60,343 nt of DNA. Source: Gemmatimonadota bacterium. GTDB taxonomy: Bacteria > Gemmatimonadota > Gemmatimonadetes > Gemmatimonadales > Gemmatimonadaceae. Below, one piece after another: positions 19,109 to 27,637 of the stretch. The position numbers and the translations under genes are program-made. The notes under the pieces were generated by a model that did not search any database, had not been told where the DNA came from, and saw only the letters and a list, made by a program, of their open reading frames with translations. Within the stretch, counting starts at the first letter, position 1. The number at the start of each line of letters is the position of its first letter. Location of the stretch: assembly GCA_025358315.1 (NCBI GenBank), contig JANYKA010000033.1:1-60343 (forward strand), given 5' to 3'.

Positions 19109-21150
19109 TGAAACTTCAGAACTACGCGCTCGGCGAATGGGTCGCTGGCACCGGCCCACAGGCCGATCTCTTTCACGCCGTTACTGGCGAGAAAATCGGC
19201 GAAACGTCGAGTGGCGGTCTCGATTTCAAGGCGATGACGCACTACGCGCGCACGGTCGGCGGGCCGAAGTTGCGCGCCATGACATTTCACGATCGCGCCC
19301 GCATGCTGAAGGCGATGGCGAAATATCTGATGGATCGCACGGCGGGCTACTATGCCATCTCGGCGATGACCGGTGCGACGAAAGCCGATAGCTGGGTTGA
19401 TATCGAGGGTGGCATTGGCACCTTGTTCGCCTATGCCAGTCGCGGCCGCCGTGAGTTTCCGAACGAACGGTTCCATGTTGAAGGCCCGATGGAACCACTG
19501 TCGAAAGGCGGCACATTCATCGGCCGCCACATTGCGGTTCCGCTTGAAGGCGTCGCCATTCATATCAACGCGTTTAATTTTCCGAGCTGGGGCATGCTCG
19601 AGAAACTCGCGCCGACGCTACTCGCGGGCATGCCGGCGATTGTTAAACCGGCCACGGTTACATCGTATCTGACCGAAGCGATGGTTCGCGATATGATTGC
19701 GTCGAACATTTTTCCTGAAGGCGCGTTGCAGTTGATCTGCGGCAGCGCCGGCGATCTGTTGACGCACGTTGATATGCAGGACGCGGTGGCGTTTACCGGA
19801 TCGGCGGCCACGGGGCGAATGCTCAAGGAGGGCGCGGCGATTCTCGAGCACTCGGTGCGGTTCAATATGGAGGCCGATTCGCTCAACTGTTCGATCCTCG
19901 GGCCCGACGCGGCGCCGGGCACCGAAGAGTTCGACCTGTTTATTAAAGAAGTCGTGCGCGAAATGACGACTAAGGCCGGGCAGAAGTGCACAGCGATTCG
20001 CCGGACCATCGTCCCGAGCGGAATGGAAGAGGCGGTGATTACTGCGCTCAAGAAGCGACTCGCCGGCGTGACGATTGGCGATCCGTCAGTGGAGGGCGTG
20101 CGCATGGGCCCGCTGGCCAGTCGCGGACAGGTGCGCGATGTTGGCGCGGCCGCGTCGAAGATTCGTGCCGCGACGGAACTCGTATATGGGGGAAGTGACG
20201 ATTTCGCCGTGACCGGTGCGGATCGCAGCAAAGGATCGTTCTTCGCGCCGATGTTGCTGGCGTGCGCAGATCCGTTTACCCACTCCGAACCGCACGATAT
20301 CGAAGCGTTTGGTCCGGTGAACACGGTGATGCCGTACAAGACTATCGACGAAGCAATCGAGTTGGCGAAGCTGGGGCGGGGTAGTCTGTGCGGGTCACTG
20401 ATCACCGCGGATACGAACGTTGCCCGCCAGGTGGTACTTGGAGTGGCGCCATTTCACGGACGCATTTTGGTGCTCGACCGGAGCAGCGCCAAAGAGAGCA
20501 CCGGTCACGGATCGCCGTTGCCGAATCTGATCCACGGCGGCCCTGGTCGCGCCGGTGGTGGTGAGGAGATGGGAGGCGGGCGCGGCGTGCTGCATTACAT
20601 GCAGCGCACCGCCGTGCAGGGATCACCGGCGATGATTACGGCCGTCACGCGCGAGTGGGTGAAGGGCGGCCCCGAAACCACCGACGGCGTACATCCGTTC
20701 CGGAAGTTTTTCCAGGAGCTCGCCATTGGCGAGACCATGATCACGAAGGCGCGGACGATGACCCACGAAGACGTGGCAAATTTCGCCGAGCTCTCTGGCG
20801 ACAAGTTCTACGCGCATATGAGCGACGAAGCCGCGGCGAAAGAGGGCGTATTTGAACGGAAGGTCGCGCACGGGTATCTCGTACTGTCCGCGGCTGCCGG
20901 TCTATTTGTTGATCCTGCGCCAGGGCCGGTGCTGGCCAATTATGGATTAGATAATCTCCGATTCATCAAGCCGGTGTATCCCGGCGATGCGATCCATGTG
21001 CGGCTGACGTGCAAGCAGAAGACGGCCAAGGACACGCCCGAAGGCGGTATTCCGCAGGGGGTGGTGGCGTGGGACGTGGAGGTATTCAACCAGCTGAACG
21101 AGCCGGTGGCGGTGTATACGATCCTTACTCTGGTACGGATCAAGGCGTGA
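19105..21150 (+). CDS. paaZ: PaaZ, fused aldehyde dehydrogenase / oxepin-CoA hydrolase
   Basis: A 681-residue fusion. The N-terminal aldehyde dehydrogenase has C295 (KAGQKCTAIRR) and E256 (FNMEADSLNCS). These numbers coincide with the catalytic residues of E. coli PaaZ, which supports the start at ATG 19105 over the upstream GTG at 19090. The C-terminal MaoC-like hotdog hydratase has D566 and H571 in SGDKFYAHM, the pair that opens the oxepin ring. It converts oxepin-CoA to 3-oxo-5,6-dehydrosuberyl-CoA. It is the last gene of the operon; a GC-rich inverted-repeat region follows. Confidence 0.95.
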   Translation: MMKLQNYALGEWVAGTGPQADLFHAVTGEKIGETSSGGLDFKAMTHYARTVGGPKLRAMTFHDRARMLKAMAKYLMDRTAGYYAISAMTGATKADSWVDIEGGIGTLFAYASRGRREFPNERFHVEGPMEPLSKGGTFIGRHIAVPLEGVAIHINAFNFPSWGMLEKLAPTLLAGMPAIVKPATVTSYLTEAMVRDMIASNIFPEGALQLICGSAGDLLTHVDMQDAVAFTGSAATGRMLKEGAAILEHSVRFNMEADSLNCSILGPDAAPGTEEFDLFIKEVVREMTTKAGQKCTAIRRTIVPSGMEEAVITALKKRLAGVTIGDPSVEGVRMGPLASRGQVRDVGAAASKIRAATELVYGGSDDFAVTGADRSKGSFFAPMLLACADPFTHSEPHDIEAFGPVNTVMPYKTIDEAIELAKLGRGSLCGSLITADTNVARQVVLGVAPFHGRILVLDRSSAKESTGHGSPLPNLIHGGPGRAGGGEEMGGGRGVLHYMQRTAVQGSPAMITAVTREWVKGGPETTDGVHPFRKFFQELAIGETMITKARTMTHEDVANFAELSGDKFYAHMSDEAAAKEGVFERKVAHGYLVLSAAAGLFVDPAPGPVLANYGLDNLRFIKPVYPGDAIHVRLTCKQKTAKDTPEGGIPQGVVAWDVEVFNQLNEPVAVYTILTLVRIKA

Positions 21151-21172
21151 TCGGGGCGTAGGATCGCTCCTG

Positions 21173-21408
21173 CGCGCGCGGTCGGGCGGGCACACTCGCT
21201 CCTTCGGGCCTGCTCGCCCTCTCTTCCGACCAAACTGCAAACGTGGGCCGGGCGGGCCCGAGGGTCTCGCGCAGGCGAGCCCTCGCCGTAGCAAGAGACT
21301 CGCGCGCAGCGCGAGGCTCGCAGCGTGAAAGGCGACGCGAGCCGAAGGGAGACCCTCGGGCCCGACCGCGCGCACGGAAGCGAACTCCCTCGGGCCCGCC
21401 CGCGCGCG
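21173..21408. repeat. GC-rich nested inverted-repeat element between convergent genes
   Basis: About 235 bases lie between the convergent ends of paaZ and the PfpI-like gene. The 12-mer CGGGCCCGAGGG occurs at 21253-21264 and in inverted form at 21353-21364 and 21387-21398. A 16-base perfect inverted repeat pairs 21253-21268 with 21349-21364, and a 14-base one pairs 21174-21187 with 21360-21373. A small hairpin (seven pairs, GCA loop) sits at 21299-21315. No protein is recognisable. It could be a dispersed repeat family, a bidirectional terminator or a structured RNA. Confidence 0.65.
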
Positions 21409-21419
21409 AAATTATGGAC

Positions 21420-21947
21420 CTAAGCGCGATCCGCTCGGTGGGAAAGCCACCCCACGAGCGCCTCGCCAAATGCCGGCAGGTCCTTTGGGGTGCGGCTCGA
21501 TATGAGGTTCCCATCCACGACGACCGGTTCATCAACCCATATCGCGCCAGCATTAACGACATCGTCCCGGATCCCGACAGTTGACGTCATTCGGCGCCCT
21601 TTGACGATCCCGGCAGAAATCAAAATCCAGGGCCCATGGCAGATCGTGGCGACGAGCCCACCGTTCGCATGGACCTCTCGAACGAGATTGAGTACGGTCG
21701 GGTCGCGGCGCAGCTTGTCAGGCGCCCATCCACCAGGCGCAATGATTCCAGCCAAAGTGGCAGACATGAATTCGCGAGCATGTCCGTCGACCGGGCAGGG
21801 GTAGCCGTGCTTGCCGAGATATGACTTCTCCCCCATACCGGCCACTGGGACCTCGAAGCCAGCCGCTTCAAGCCGCAGTTTGGGGTACCATACTTCGAGG
21901 TCCTCGTAGTCCGGACCGACCAACATTAGGATGGTTTCCCTGTTCAT
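21420..21947 (-). CDS. PfpI/DJ-1 family protein
   Basis: A 175-residue class I glutamine-amidotransferase-like protein. The nucleophile elbow is ATICHGPWILISAG with its Cys-His pair, and EDLEVWYPKLRLEAAGFEV near the N terminus includes the conserved acidic residue of the site. PfpI/YhbO members act as deglycases or peptidases in carbonyl and oxidative stress; the exact activity is debated. The start is ATG 21947 with AGGA nine bases upstream. The upstream region is unusually AT-rich. Confidence 0.9.
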   Translation of the reverse strand: MNRETILMLVGPDYEDLEVWYPKLRLEAAGFEVPVAGMGEKSYLGKHGYPCPVDGHAREFMSATLAGIIAPGGWAPDKLRRDPTVLNLVREVHANGGLVATICHGPWILISAGIVKGRRMTSTVGIRDDVVNAGAIWVDEPVVVDGNLISSRTPKDLPAFGEALVGWLSHRADRA

Positions 21948-22374
21948 AACGGATTATCCTCAGGCGGTTGTTAAGATGAATGAATATGCAGCAAATTACA
22001 TTATATGAATTTGTATAACTGTATACAAAAAGCATACATAGACAATATGCATGATGTGTTACGTGAGTCATTAATTGGATGTGGGTGTGCAATTTTTGAC
22101 TGCATATTGCTGATCCGCGGGACATTGTCGGGAAGGTGATCACAAAGTTGCTGCGTCGCAGGTATTGTGGATTGCTTCCAACTATACCACGCGGTGGTCA
22201 CCTAAGACATTCCCTGTCGAGCATAAATCAGATCGAAGCCAAGTAGTGCAGGCTCCTGACCGATGCTTCAATGGCTTGGAGTCGAGTCAGCCGTCGAGCC
22301 CCGTCCCAATAAGGACTGCCAAGAAGGCCGAATGTTTCGGGGCCTGAAATTGCGTCTAAAGAACTCTATGAACG
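21948..22374. other. AT-rich intergenic region without a recognisable gene
   Basis: Roughly 21960-22180 is markedly AT-rich against the GC-rich rest of the window, with runs such as ATTACATTATATGAA. Short frames on the minus strand cross it, but none resembles a known protein and they overlap each other. From about 22190 composition returns toward average. The region should hold the promoter of the PfpI-like gene; it may be acquired DNA or a regulatory region. Confidence 0.5.
22010..22029. promoter_or_regulatory. Perfect 8-base inverted repeat, possible operator
   Basis: TTTGTATA (22010-22017) and TATACAAA (22022-22029) are a perfect inverted repeat separated by ACTG, about 65 bases upstream of the PfpI-like start. 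The shape is that of a dimeric regulator site, and no regulator gene is adjacent. AT-rich sequence makes chance palindromes more likely. Confidence 0.4.
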
Positions 22375-22400
22375 AAAAAAAGCCGACGCAGACGCCGGCT
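22375..22400 (-). terminator. Rho-independent terminator
   Basis: Read on the minus strand, AGCCGGCG pairs with CGTCGGCT (eight pairs including one G-T) around a four-base TCTG loop, and a run of seven T residues follows. It lies about 50 bases after the stop of the small membrane-protein gene and is the expected end of that transcript. Confidence 0.85.
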
Positions 22401-22448
22401 CAATACGTATCCCAGATTCGCCGGCGGCCGATGTGACGGCCGGTTCGG

Positions 22449-22628
22449 TCAACCCCGCGCAGCCTTCTTCGCCTGAATGGCATCCTGAACCCAGGTCAAC
22501 GGTACGATGAAAAACGGCGTCAGAAACACTCCGAGCAGCGTGTTAATCCAGATCAGTGCTGCGTAAAACGCTCCCATTCCGAGGCCTGCGATCAACGTGC
22601 CAATTGGTCCGCCGAAACTGTGTTCCAC
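22449..22628 (-). CDS. Small membrane protein, 59 residues
   Basis: A short frame starting at GTG 22628 with an ideal AGGAG five bases upstream. It begins MEHSFGGPIGTLIAGLG, continues with one or two hydrophobic stretches (FYAALIWINTLLGVFLTPFF, then IVPLTW) and ends with a basic tail (QAKKAARG). I do not recognise a family. The ribosome site, the hydrophobic pattern, the positive tail and the terminator downstream make it a credible gene. It is divergent from tilS. Confidence 0.65.
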   Translation of the reverse strand: MEHSFGGPIGTLIAGLGMGAFYAALIWINTLLGVFLTPFFIVPLTWVQDAIQAKKAARG

Positions 22629-22670
22629 TACGGCTCCTGTGTGCTGATCGGTGTTATTCCGAACTTCTGG

Positions 22671-22691
22671 GCCGCGCGGGCGCCGCGCGGC
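22671..22691. promoter_or_regulatory. GC hairpin between divergent genes
   Basis: GCCGCGCG (22671-22678) pairs perfectly with CGCGCGGC (22684-22691) around a five-base loop, 20 bases before the tilS start and inside the 82-base divergent promoter region. It could be a regulator site or an RNA hairpin. Confidence 0.4.
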
Positions 22692-22710
22692 TACTCAGTA
22701 CATTAACGTG

Positions 22711-23718
22711 ATGTCCAACCGTGCGAAAGCGGGGGAAAAATCGGCTGGCAAACAGCCCACGCCGGTCGGTGATCGGATTGGCCGCGCCATCGAAGCGTTG
22801 CCGGCGGGTCGCTACTTGCTTGCGGTCTCCGGCGGCCGTGATTCAATGGTGCTGCTCGACGCCTTTACCAGCCGTCGCCTGGATGCGGTCAGTATCGCGA
22901 CGTTCGACCATGCCACTGGAGCCGCGTCCAGGCAGGCCGCCCGTCTCGTCGAGCGCGAGGCCGCCCGACGGTCGGTCCCGTTCATCACGAGCCGTCGAAT
23001 CGACGGTGGGGCCCGGACCGAAGCAGCTTGGCGCGACGCACGGTGGTCATTTCTGCGCACGTGGGCGGCCGAGCTGTCAGCCACGGTCGTCACCGCCCAC
23101 ACCCGTGACGATCAAATCGAGACGGTCGTCATCCGCATTCTTCGTGATGCAGGAGTGCGAGGGCTTGCCGGAATGTATGCCGAAGCTGACATCGCCCGTC
23201 CCCTGCTCGATATCACCCGCGCCGAGATCTCGTCGTACGCGCAGTCGTACGAGCTCCGATTTGTCGATGATCCGTCAAACGACAGTCTGGCCCACCTTCG
23301 GAACCGCGTGCGCCATCAGTTGCTCCCGGCGCTTGAACGCTCGCACCCGGGATTCAGCGGTGAGTTATTGGACATTGCCCGGCGTGCCGCCGATTGGCGG
23401 ATCGGGGTCGATGCCCTTGTTGATGGCCTCGGCGTCAATCCGCTGCCTGGCGACAATGGTACCGACGGCGCGGGCGTGGTGGTGCCGGCGTCGGCCCTCA
23501 CATCGCTCGACCTCAGTGCCGCCGCCATTCTCTGGCCGGCGATCGCCGCCCGAGCGCACATCGCGCTCGACTGGCGCGGCACCGAGCGCCTCGCCGCATT
23601 TACCGCGACCGGTACTCCCGGGGGCCGCGTTCCGCTCTCGGGGGGCGCCGAAGTGCAACGTACAGTGTCGAGCTTTGTGCTGCGGAACTGTGGTGCCGTC
23701 GCCAAGCTATATTCATAG
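22711..23718 (+). CDS. tilS: tRNA(Ile)-lysidine synthetase TilS
   Basis: A 335-residue PP-loop ATPase with the signature SGGRDS at residues 40-45. It modifies C34 of the CAU-anticodon tRNA(Ile) to lysidine so that AUA is read as isoleucine, an essential function. The family sequence TVVTAHTRDDQIETVVIRILRDAGVRGLAGM follows the PP-loop, and IARPLLDITRAEISSYAQSYEL after that. The C-terminal domain is short. The start is ATG 22711; no clear Shine-Dalgarno site precedes it and TACATT lies eight bases upstream, so a leaderless transcript is possible. hpt follows after one base, the common tilS-hpt-ftsH order. Confidence 0.92.
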   Translation: MSNRAKAGEKSAGKQPTPVGDRIGRAIEALPAGRYLLAVSGGRDSMVLLDAFTSRRLDAVSIATFDHATGAASRQAARLVEREAARRSVPFITSRRIDGGARTEAAWRDARWSFLRTWAAELSATVVTAHTRDDQIETVVIRILRDAGVRGLAGMYAEADIARPLLDITRAEISSYAQSYELRFVDDPSNDSLAHLRNRVRHQLLPALERSHPGFSGELLDIARRAADWRIGVDALVDGLGVNPLPGDNGTDGAGVVVPASALTSLDLSAAAILWPAIAARAHIALDWRGTERLAAFTATGTPGGRVPLSGGAEVQRTVSSFVLRNCGAVAKLYS

Positions 23719-23719
23719 T

Positions 23720-24289
23720 ATGTCTGCCACTGCCAGAATCGACGTCGCGGTGCCCGATCCCCGCCTCCTCGGCCGTGCGGTCAAACGCATTGCGTTTGAG
23801 CAGGCGGAGATTCAGCGCCGGGTACACGAACTCGGCGAAGAAATCACCGTTGCCTACCCAGACGGTGACTTACTGGTACTGGGTCTATTGAAAGGCAGCT
23901 TCGTTTTCCTCGCCGATTTGGTGAGAGAAATCCGCCGCCCGCTCCATGTCGATTTTTTGGTCGCGACCAGCTACGGAGATGCGACCGAATCGAGCGGAAC
24001 GGTGCGTATGGTGTATGACCCCGAGACACAGCTTGAGGGGAAACACATTTTGCTCGTCGAAGACATCGTGGATTCCGGCCGTACGCTGGAGAAGTTGATG
24101 GGATTGCTGATGGCGCGAAATCCCAAATCGATTGAAATCTGTGCCTTGCTGCACAAGCATATCGCTACCGAGTTGCACCATCCGACGAAGTTCATCGGCT
24201 TTGACGCTCCACACGAGTTTCTGGTTGGGTACGGTCTCGACCATGCGGAGAATTTCCGTCATCTGCCGTACGTTGCCAGTCTGCAGTAG
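23720..24289 (+). CDS. hpt: Hypoxanthine phosphoribosyltransferase
   Basis: A 189-residue purine salvage enzyme. The PRPP-binding motif LVEDIVDSGRTL starts at about residue 112 (E114), and LLKGSFVFLADLVREI near residue 57 is the conserved early segment. VDFLVATSYG and the C-terminal FLVGYGLDHAENFRHLPYV are also typical. It makes IMP or GMP from hypoxanthine or guanine. The start is ATG 23720, one base after the tilS stop. Confidence 0.95.
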   Translation: MSATARIDVAVPDPRLLGRAVKRIAFEQAEIQRRVHELGEEITVAYPDGDLLVLGLLKGSFVFLADLVREIRRPLHVDFLVATSYGDATESSGTVRMVYDPETQLEGKHILLVEDIVDSGRTLEKLMGLLMARNPKSIEICALLHKHIATELHHPTKFIGFDAPHEFLVGYGLDHAENFRHLPYVASLQ

Positions 24290-24315
24290 AAAACAACAGG
24301 AACCGAGAACCATAT

Positions 24316-26298
24316 ATGGCACCGACACCTCCGAAACAGCCCGGCAACTTGGGACGCACCTCCAAAGCGATCGCTTTTTGGGTGCTCGTCATTCTCGTGC
24401 CCGTGGCATTCATCCAGTTCTCCAATGGCCGAACCGATCCGGCACCGGAAATTGAATACACGCAATACGATCAGCAATTAAAAGAAGACAATCTCGCCAA
24501 GGTCACGATCACCGGCGGCAAACTGATCACCGGCGAGTTCAAACAGCCGGTGATTGTGATGCCGAACGGCAAGCCGACGTCGAAGTTCACAGTGAAGTTG
24601 CCGGTGCTGAATTCGGATCGTGAGCTCGATCGTTTGCGCGAGAAAAACGTTCGCATCACGGCGCAGGACGAGCGCGCCAGCTTTATGGTGCTACTGGTGC
24701 AGTTCCTGCCATGGATCGTATTGATCGCGATTTGGTTCTTTATTTTCCGCCAGATGCAGGCCGGCGGGAACAAAGCATTCTCGTTCGGAAAGTCCAAGGC
24801 CAAATTGCTCGCCGGCGATACGCCGAAGGTGACGTTTGCGGACGTCGCGGGCGCCGACGAAGCAAAAATGGATTTGATGGAAATCATTGAGTTCCTGAAA
24901 GACCCGGCGAAGTTCACGAAACTCGGCGGCCGTCTGCCGAAGGGCGCGTTGCTCGTCGGCCCGCCAGGGACCGGCAAGACGCTGCTCGCAAAAGCGGTCG
25001 CCGGCGAAGCCAACCGTCCATTCTTTTCGATGTCCGGTTCCGACTTCGTCGAGATGTTCGTAGGCGTTGGCGCGAGCCGCGTGCGCGATTTGTTCGAACA
25101 GGGCAAAGCGCACGCGCCGTGCATCATTTTCATTGACGAGATCGATGCCGTCGGCCGTCATCGCGGGGCCGGTTTAGGTGGTGGGCACGACGAACGCGAG
25201 CAGACGCTCAACCAACTGCTCGTCGAAATGGATGGCTTCGAATCGAATGAGGGTGTGATTCTTATTGCCGCGACGAACCGTCCGGACGTGCTCGATCCGG
25301 CGCTGCTTCGTCCGGGCCGATTCGATCGCCAAATTGTCGTCGACGCACCGGATTTGCGCGGCCGTGAAGGCATTCTTCGTGTGCATTTACGCAACAAGCC
25401 GATTGCCGACGATGTCGATGTATTGGCGCTGGCGCGCGGCACACCGGGAATGGCCGGCGCGGACTTGGCCAATCTGGTGAACGAAGGCGCATTGCTCGCG
25501 GCACGCCGGAATCACGACAAGATCTACCGCATTGATTTCGAAGATGCGAAAGACCGCGTGATGCTCGGCGCAGAACGGAAATCACTGGTGATGAAGGACG
25601 AAGAACGCCGACTGACCGCGTTCCACGAAGGCGGACACGCCGTGTGCGCTCTGATGGTGAAGGGAAATGACCCGTTGCACAAAGTCACGATCGTGCCGCG
25701 CGGCCGGGCCCTTGGGCTGGCGTTCACATTGCCGGATGACGACCGTGTGAGCGTCACGCGCATGCAACTCGAAGCGCGACTGGTGATGGCATACGGTGGT
25801 CGTGCGGCCGAAGAATTGGTTTTCGGTCATGATCGCGTGACGACTGGTGCAGCCAGCGACATTCAGATGGCGACGGGCATTGCCCGCCGCTATGTGTCGC
25901 AATGGGGGCTCTCAGATAGCATCGGACCGGTACTCGTGGGCGACAACGAACAGGAAGTGTTCCTCGGGCAACAGCTAACCAGCCGGCGCCAGGTGTCCGA
26001 ACGCACTGCGCAACTCGTTGACGACGAGGTCACCCGTGTGATCCAGCAAGCCTATCAGCGCGCAACCGAAGTGCTCACGGCCAACCGGGCACTGCTCGAC
26101 ACGATTGCCGCCGCGTTGCTCGAGCGTGAGACGCTGACGCGCGAGGATTTCGCGTTTCTGATGCGCGGTGAACAGCTTCCGCCGCGTGATCCGCCGGAGG
26201 TATTCATGCCGTCGCCGGCGGTCATTCCGGCGCCCGCGACCGAGCCGCGGCGGTCTTCGCCAGGGTTGCTTGGCGGTCCGGAGCCCCGGCCAGCCTAA
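24316..26298 (+). CDS. ftsH: ATP-dependent zinc metalloprotease FtsH
   Basis: A 660-residue membrane AAA+ protease. Two membrane helices (about residues 18-35 and 130-147) flank a periplasmic domain. The AAA+ module has Walker A GPPGTGKT from residue 215, Walker [16 protein letters not shown] and the second region of homology [20 protein letters not shown]. The zinc site is HEGGH at residues 437-441, where most FtsH have HEAGH; the metal ligands are intact. It degrades unassembled membrane proteins and short-lived cytoplasmic proteins. The C-terminal tail is Pro/Ala-rich. Confidence 0.96.
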   Translation: MAPTPPKQPGNLGRTSKAIAFWVLVILVPVAFIQFSNGRTDPAPEIEYTQYDQQLKEDNLAKVTITGGKLITGEFKQPVIVMPNGKPTSKFTVKLPVLNSDRELDRLREKNVRITAQDERASFMVLLVQFLPWIVLIAIWFFIFRQMQAGGNKAFSFGKSKAKLLAGDTPKVTFADVAGADEAKMDLMEIIEFLKDPAKFTKLGGRLPKGALLVGPPGTGKTLLAKAVAGEANRPFFSMSGSDFVEMFVGVGASRVRDLFEQGKAHAPCIIFIDEIDAVGRHRGAGLGGGHDEREQTLNQLLVEMDGFESNEGVILIAATNRPDVLDPALLRPGRFDRQIVVDAPDLRGREGILRVHLRNKPIADDVDVLALARGTPGMAGADLANLVNEGALLAARRNHDKIYRIDFEDAKDRVMLGAERKSLVMKDEERRLTAFHEGGHAVCALMVKGNDPLHKVTIVPRGRALGLAFTLPDDDRVSVTRMQLEARLVMAYGGRAAEELVFGHDRVTTGAASDIQMATGIARRYVSQWGLSDSIGPVLVGDNEQEVFLGQQLTSRRQVSERTAQLVDDEVTRVIQQAYQRATEVLTANRALLDTIAAALLERETLTREDFAFLMRGEQLPPRDPPEVFMPSPAVIPAPATEPRRSSPGLLGGPEPRPA

Positions 26299-26327
26299 GG
26301 CTCTCACATGCGCGGCTGAAAAAAGCC

Positions 26328-26355
26328 TTGCCGGAAGCGGGTAACCTCTGATAAT
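26328..26355 (+). promoter_or_regulatory. Sigma70-like promoter for yggS-divIVA-purine phosphorylase
   Basis: TTGCCG (26328-26333) and GATAAT (26350-26355) are separated by 16 bases. Transcription would begin near 26361-26363, only a few bases before the ATG at 26366. The message would therefore be leaderless or nearly so, which agrees with the absence of a Shine-Dalgarno site. Confidence 0.6.
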
Positions 26356-26365
26356 TTAGAGTGTT

Positions 26366-27055
26366 ATGCCATTTTCGGCGCTACCTGAAAGAGTCGCGGA
26401 AGTTCGCGCGTCAATCGCGGAAGCCGTGCTCCGCGGCGGGCACGCGCAAACGGTTCGGCTGATTGCGGTCACCAAGACGCATGGGCCCGATGCCGTCGAA
26501 GCGGCATGGCACGCCGGGATTGGCGACGTGGGCGAGAACAAAGTGCAGGAAGCGGTCGTCAAACAGGCGGCAATCAGTGGCAATGCGGTGGCGGTCCGGT
26601 GGCATTTGATCGGTCACTTGCAACGCAACAAAGTGAAACAGCTCGACCATTTCACATTGTTTCACGCGCTCGATCGGCCGGCATTGGCCGATGCGATCAG
26701 TGATTTTGGTCTTGCTCGTGGCCGACCGGTGGAGGTGTTGATGCAAGTGAATGTCGCCGGTGAAACCACAAAAGGCGGATATGAACCGGCCGCACTCGAG
26801 GCGGAGGCGGACCGGTTGAAGGGATTGCGTGGCGTGTGTGTGATAGGCGTCATGACCATGGCTCCTTTTGACGCGAGCGAAATAATGCTGCGGCGCGTGT
26901 TTAGGGGTGCCCGAGTCGCCCGCGAAGTGCTTGTAAAGGCCGGTCACGGCGCAGCAGAGCTGTCGATGGGAATGTCCGCCGACTATGAGTTGGCGATCGA
27001 AGAAGGCGCAACGTTGGTGCGATTAGGCACCGTCCTGTTCGGAACGAGGTCGTAA
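26366..27055 (+). CDS. yggS: YggS/PLPBP family pyridoxal phosphate homeostasis protein
   Basis: A 229-residue PLP-binding single-domain protein. The Schiff-base lysine is in RLIAVTKTHGPDAV near residue 37; GDVGENKVQEAVVK, WHLIGHLQRNKVK and the late LSMGMSADYELAIEEGATLVRLGTVLFG are diagnostic. The family controls free PLP and amino-acid balance and has no known catalytic reaction. The gene often lies near division genes, and here it overlaps a divIVA-domain gene by one base (TAATG). Confidence 0.94.
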   Translation: MPFSALPERVAEVRASIAEAVLRGGHAQTVRLIAVTKTHGPDAVEAAWHAGIGDVGENKVQEAVVKQAAISGNAVAVRWHLIGHLQRNKVKQLDHFTLFHALDRPALADAISDFGLARGRPVEVLMQVNVAGETTKGGYEPAALEAEADRLKGLRGVCVIGVMTMAPFDASEIMLRRVFRGARVAREVLVKAGHGAAELSMGMSADYELAIEEGATLVRLGTVLFGTRS

Positions 27056-27627
27056 TGAACGACGAAGCCTTTCACCTGACCCCCGTTGATGCACGGCGCT
27101 ACGACTTCGGGTCGGCACTGCGCGGATACGACAAAACACGTGTCGATCAGTTTCGCGACCAAGTGGCCGACGAACTTGAACGGCTTAACCGCGTCAATCA
27201 AGAGCTTGAGGCGAAAGCCAAGGGGTTCCACGAGCAATTGCGCGCCTTTCGCGAGCGCGACAAAGCGCTCAACGATGCCCTGATTTCGGCGCAGCAACTG
27301 CGCGCCGATACACGCGACCAGGCCGAACGCGAAGCGCAACTGACATTGCGTGAAGCACGCGCCGAAGGTGAGAAGGTTGTAGACGAAGCGCGCGCCGAAG
27401 TCCGGCGCCTGCGCGCCGATTTGGACGCACTCGATCGGACGCGCCGCAGTTATCTCACGCACATGCGCGCGATGGCCGAGCGACATCTGGCCGAGTTGCA
27501 GGCGGCCGAATCGGCGCCCGCTCCTGTTGATGTACCGTCTCCCGATGGCGAACCGGACGCGGAAGACGAGCGCCCGCCTGTGAAGAGCCCTGAATCGTGG
27601 CTCGACGCGAACGCCAAAGCGGAGTAG
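27055..27627 (+). CDS. DivIVA-domain protein
   Basis: A 190-residue protein with an N-terminal DivIVA/GpsB-type membrane-curvature segment ([28 protein letters not shown], cited here only in part: the core is [16 protein letters not shown]). A long coiled coil, rich in Glu, Ala and Arg, covers about residues 35-150. The tail is acidic and Pro-rich. DivIVA proteins mark poles or division sites and recruit wall-growth factors. Its coupling to yggS resembles the yggS-sepF-divIVA neighbourhood of many bacteria. Confidence 0.85.
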   Translation: MNDEAFHLTPVDARRYDFGSALRGYDKTRVDQFRDQVADELERLNRVNQELEAKAKGFHEQLRAFRERDKALNDALISAQQLRADTRDQAEREAQLTLREARAEGEKVVDEARAEVRRLRADLDALDRTRRSYLTHMRAMAERHLAELQAAESAPAPVDVPSPDGEPDAEDERPPVKSPESWLDANAKAE

Positions 27628-27637
27628 CGAAAGAACC

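Noticed and set aside
21173-21408. Insertion-sequence remnant
   Set aside because: No transposase-like frame and no target-site duplication are visible; the region is kept only as a repeat element.
21868-22201. Two overlapping short frames in the AT-rich island
   Set aside because: They overlap each other and the PfpI-like gene, have no ribosome site and no known pattern.
22721-24289. Long frame starting inside tilS and continuing into hpt
   Set aside because: The first two thirds are an out-of-frame reading of tilS; only the part from ATG 23720 encodes a recognisable protein.
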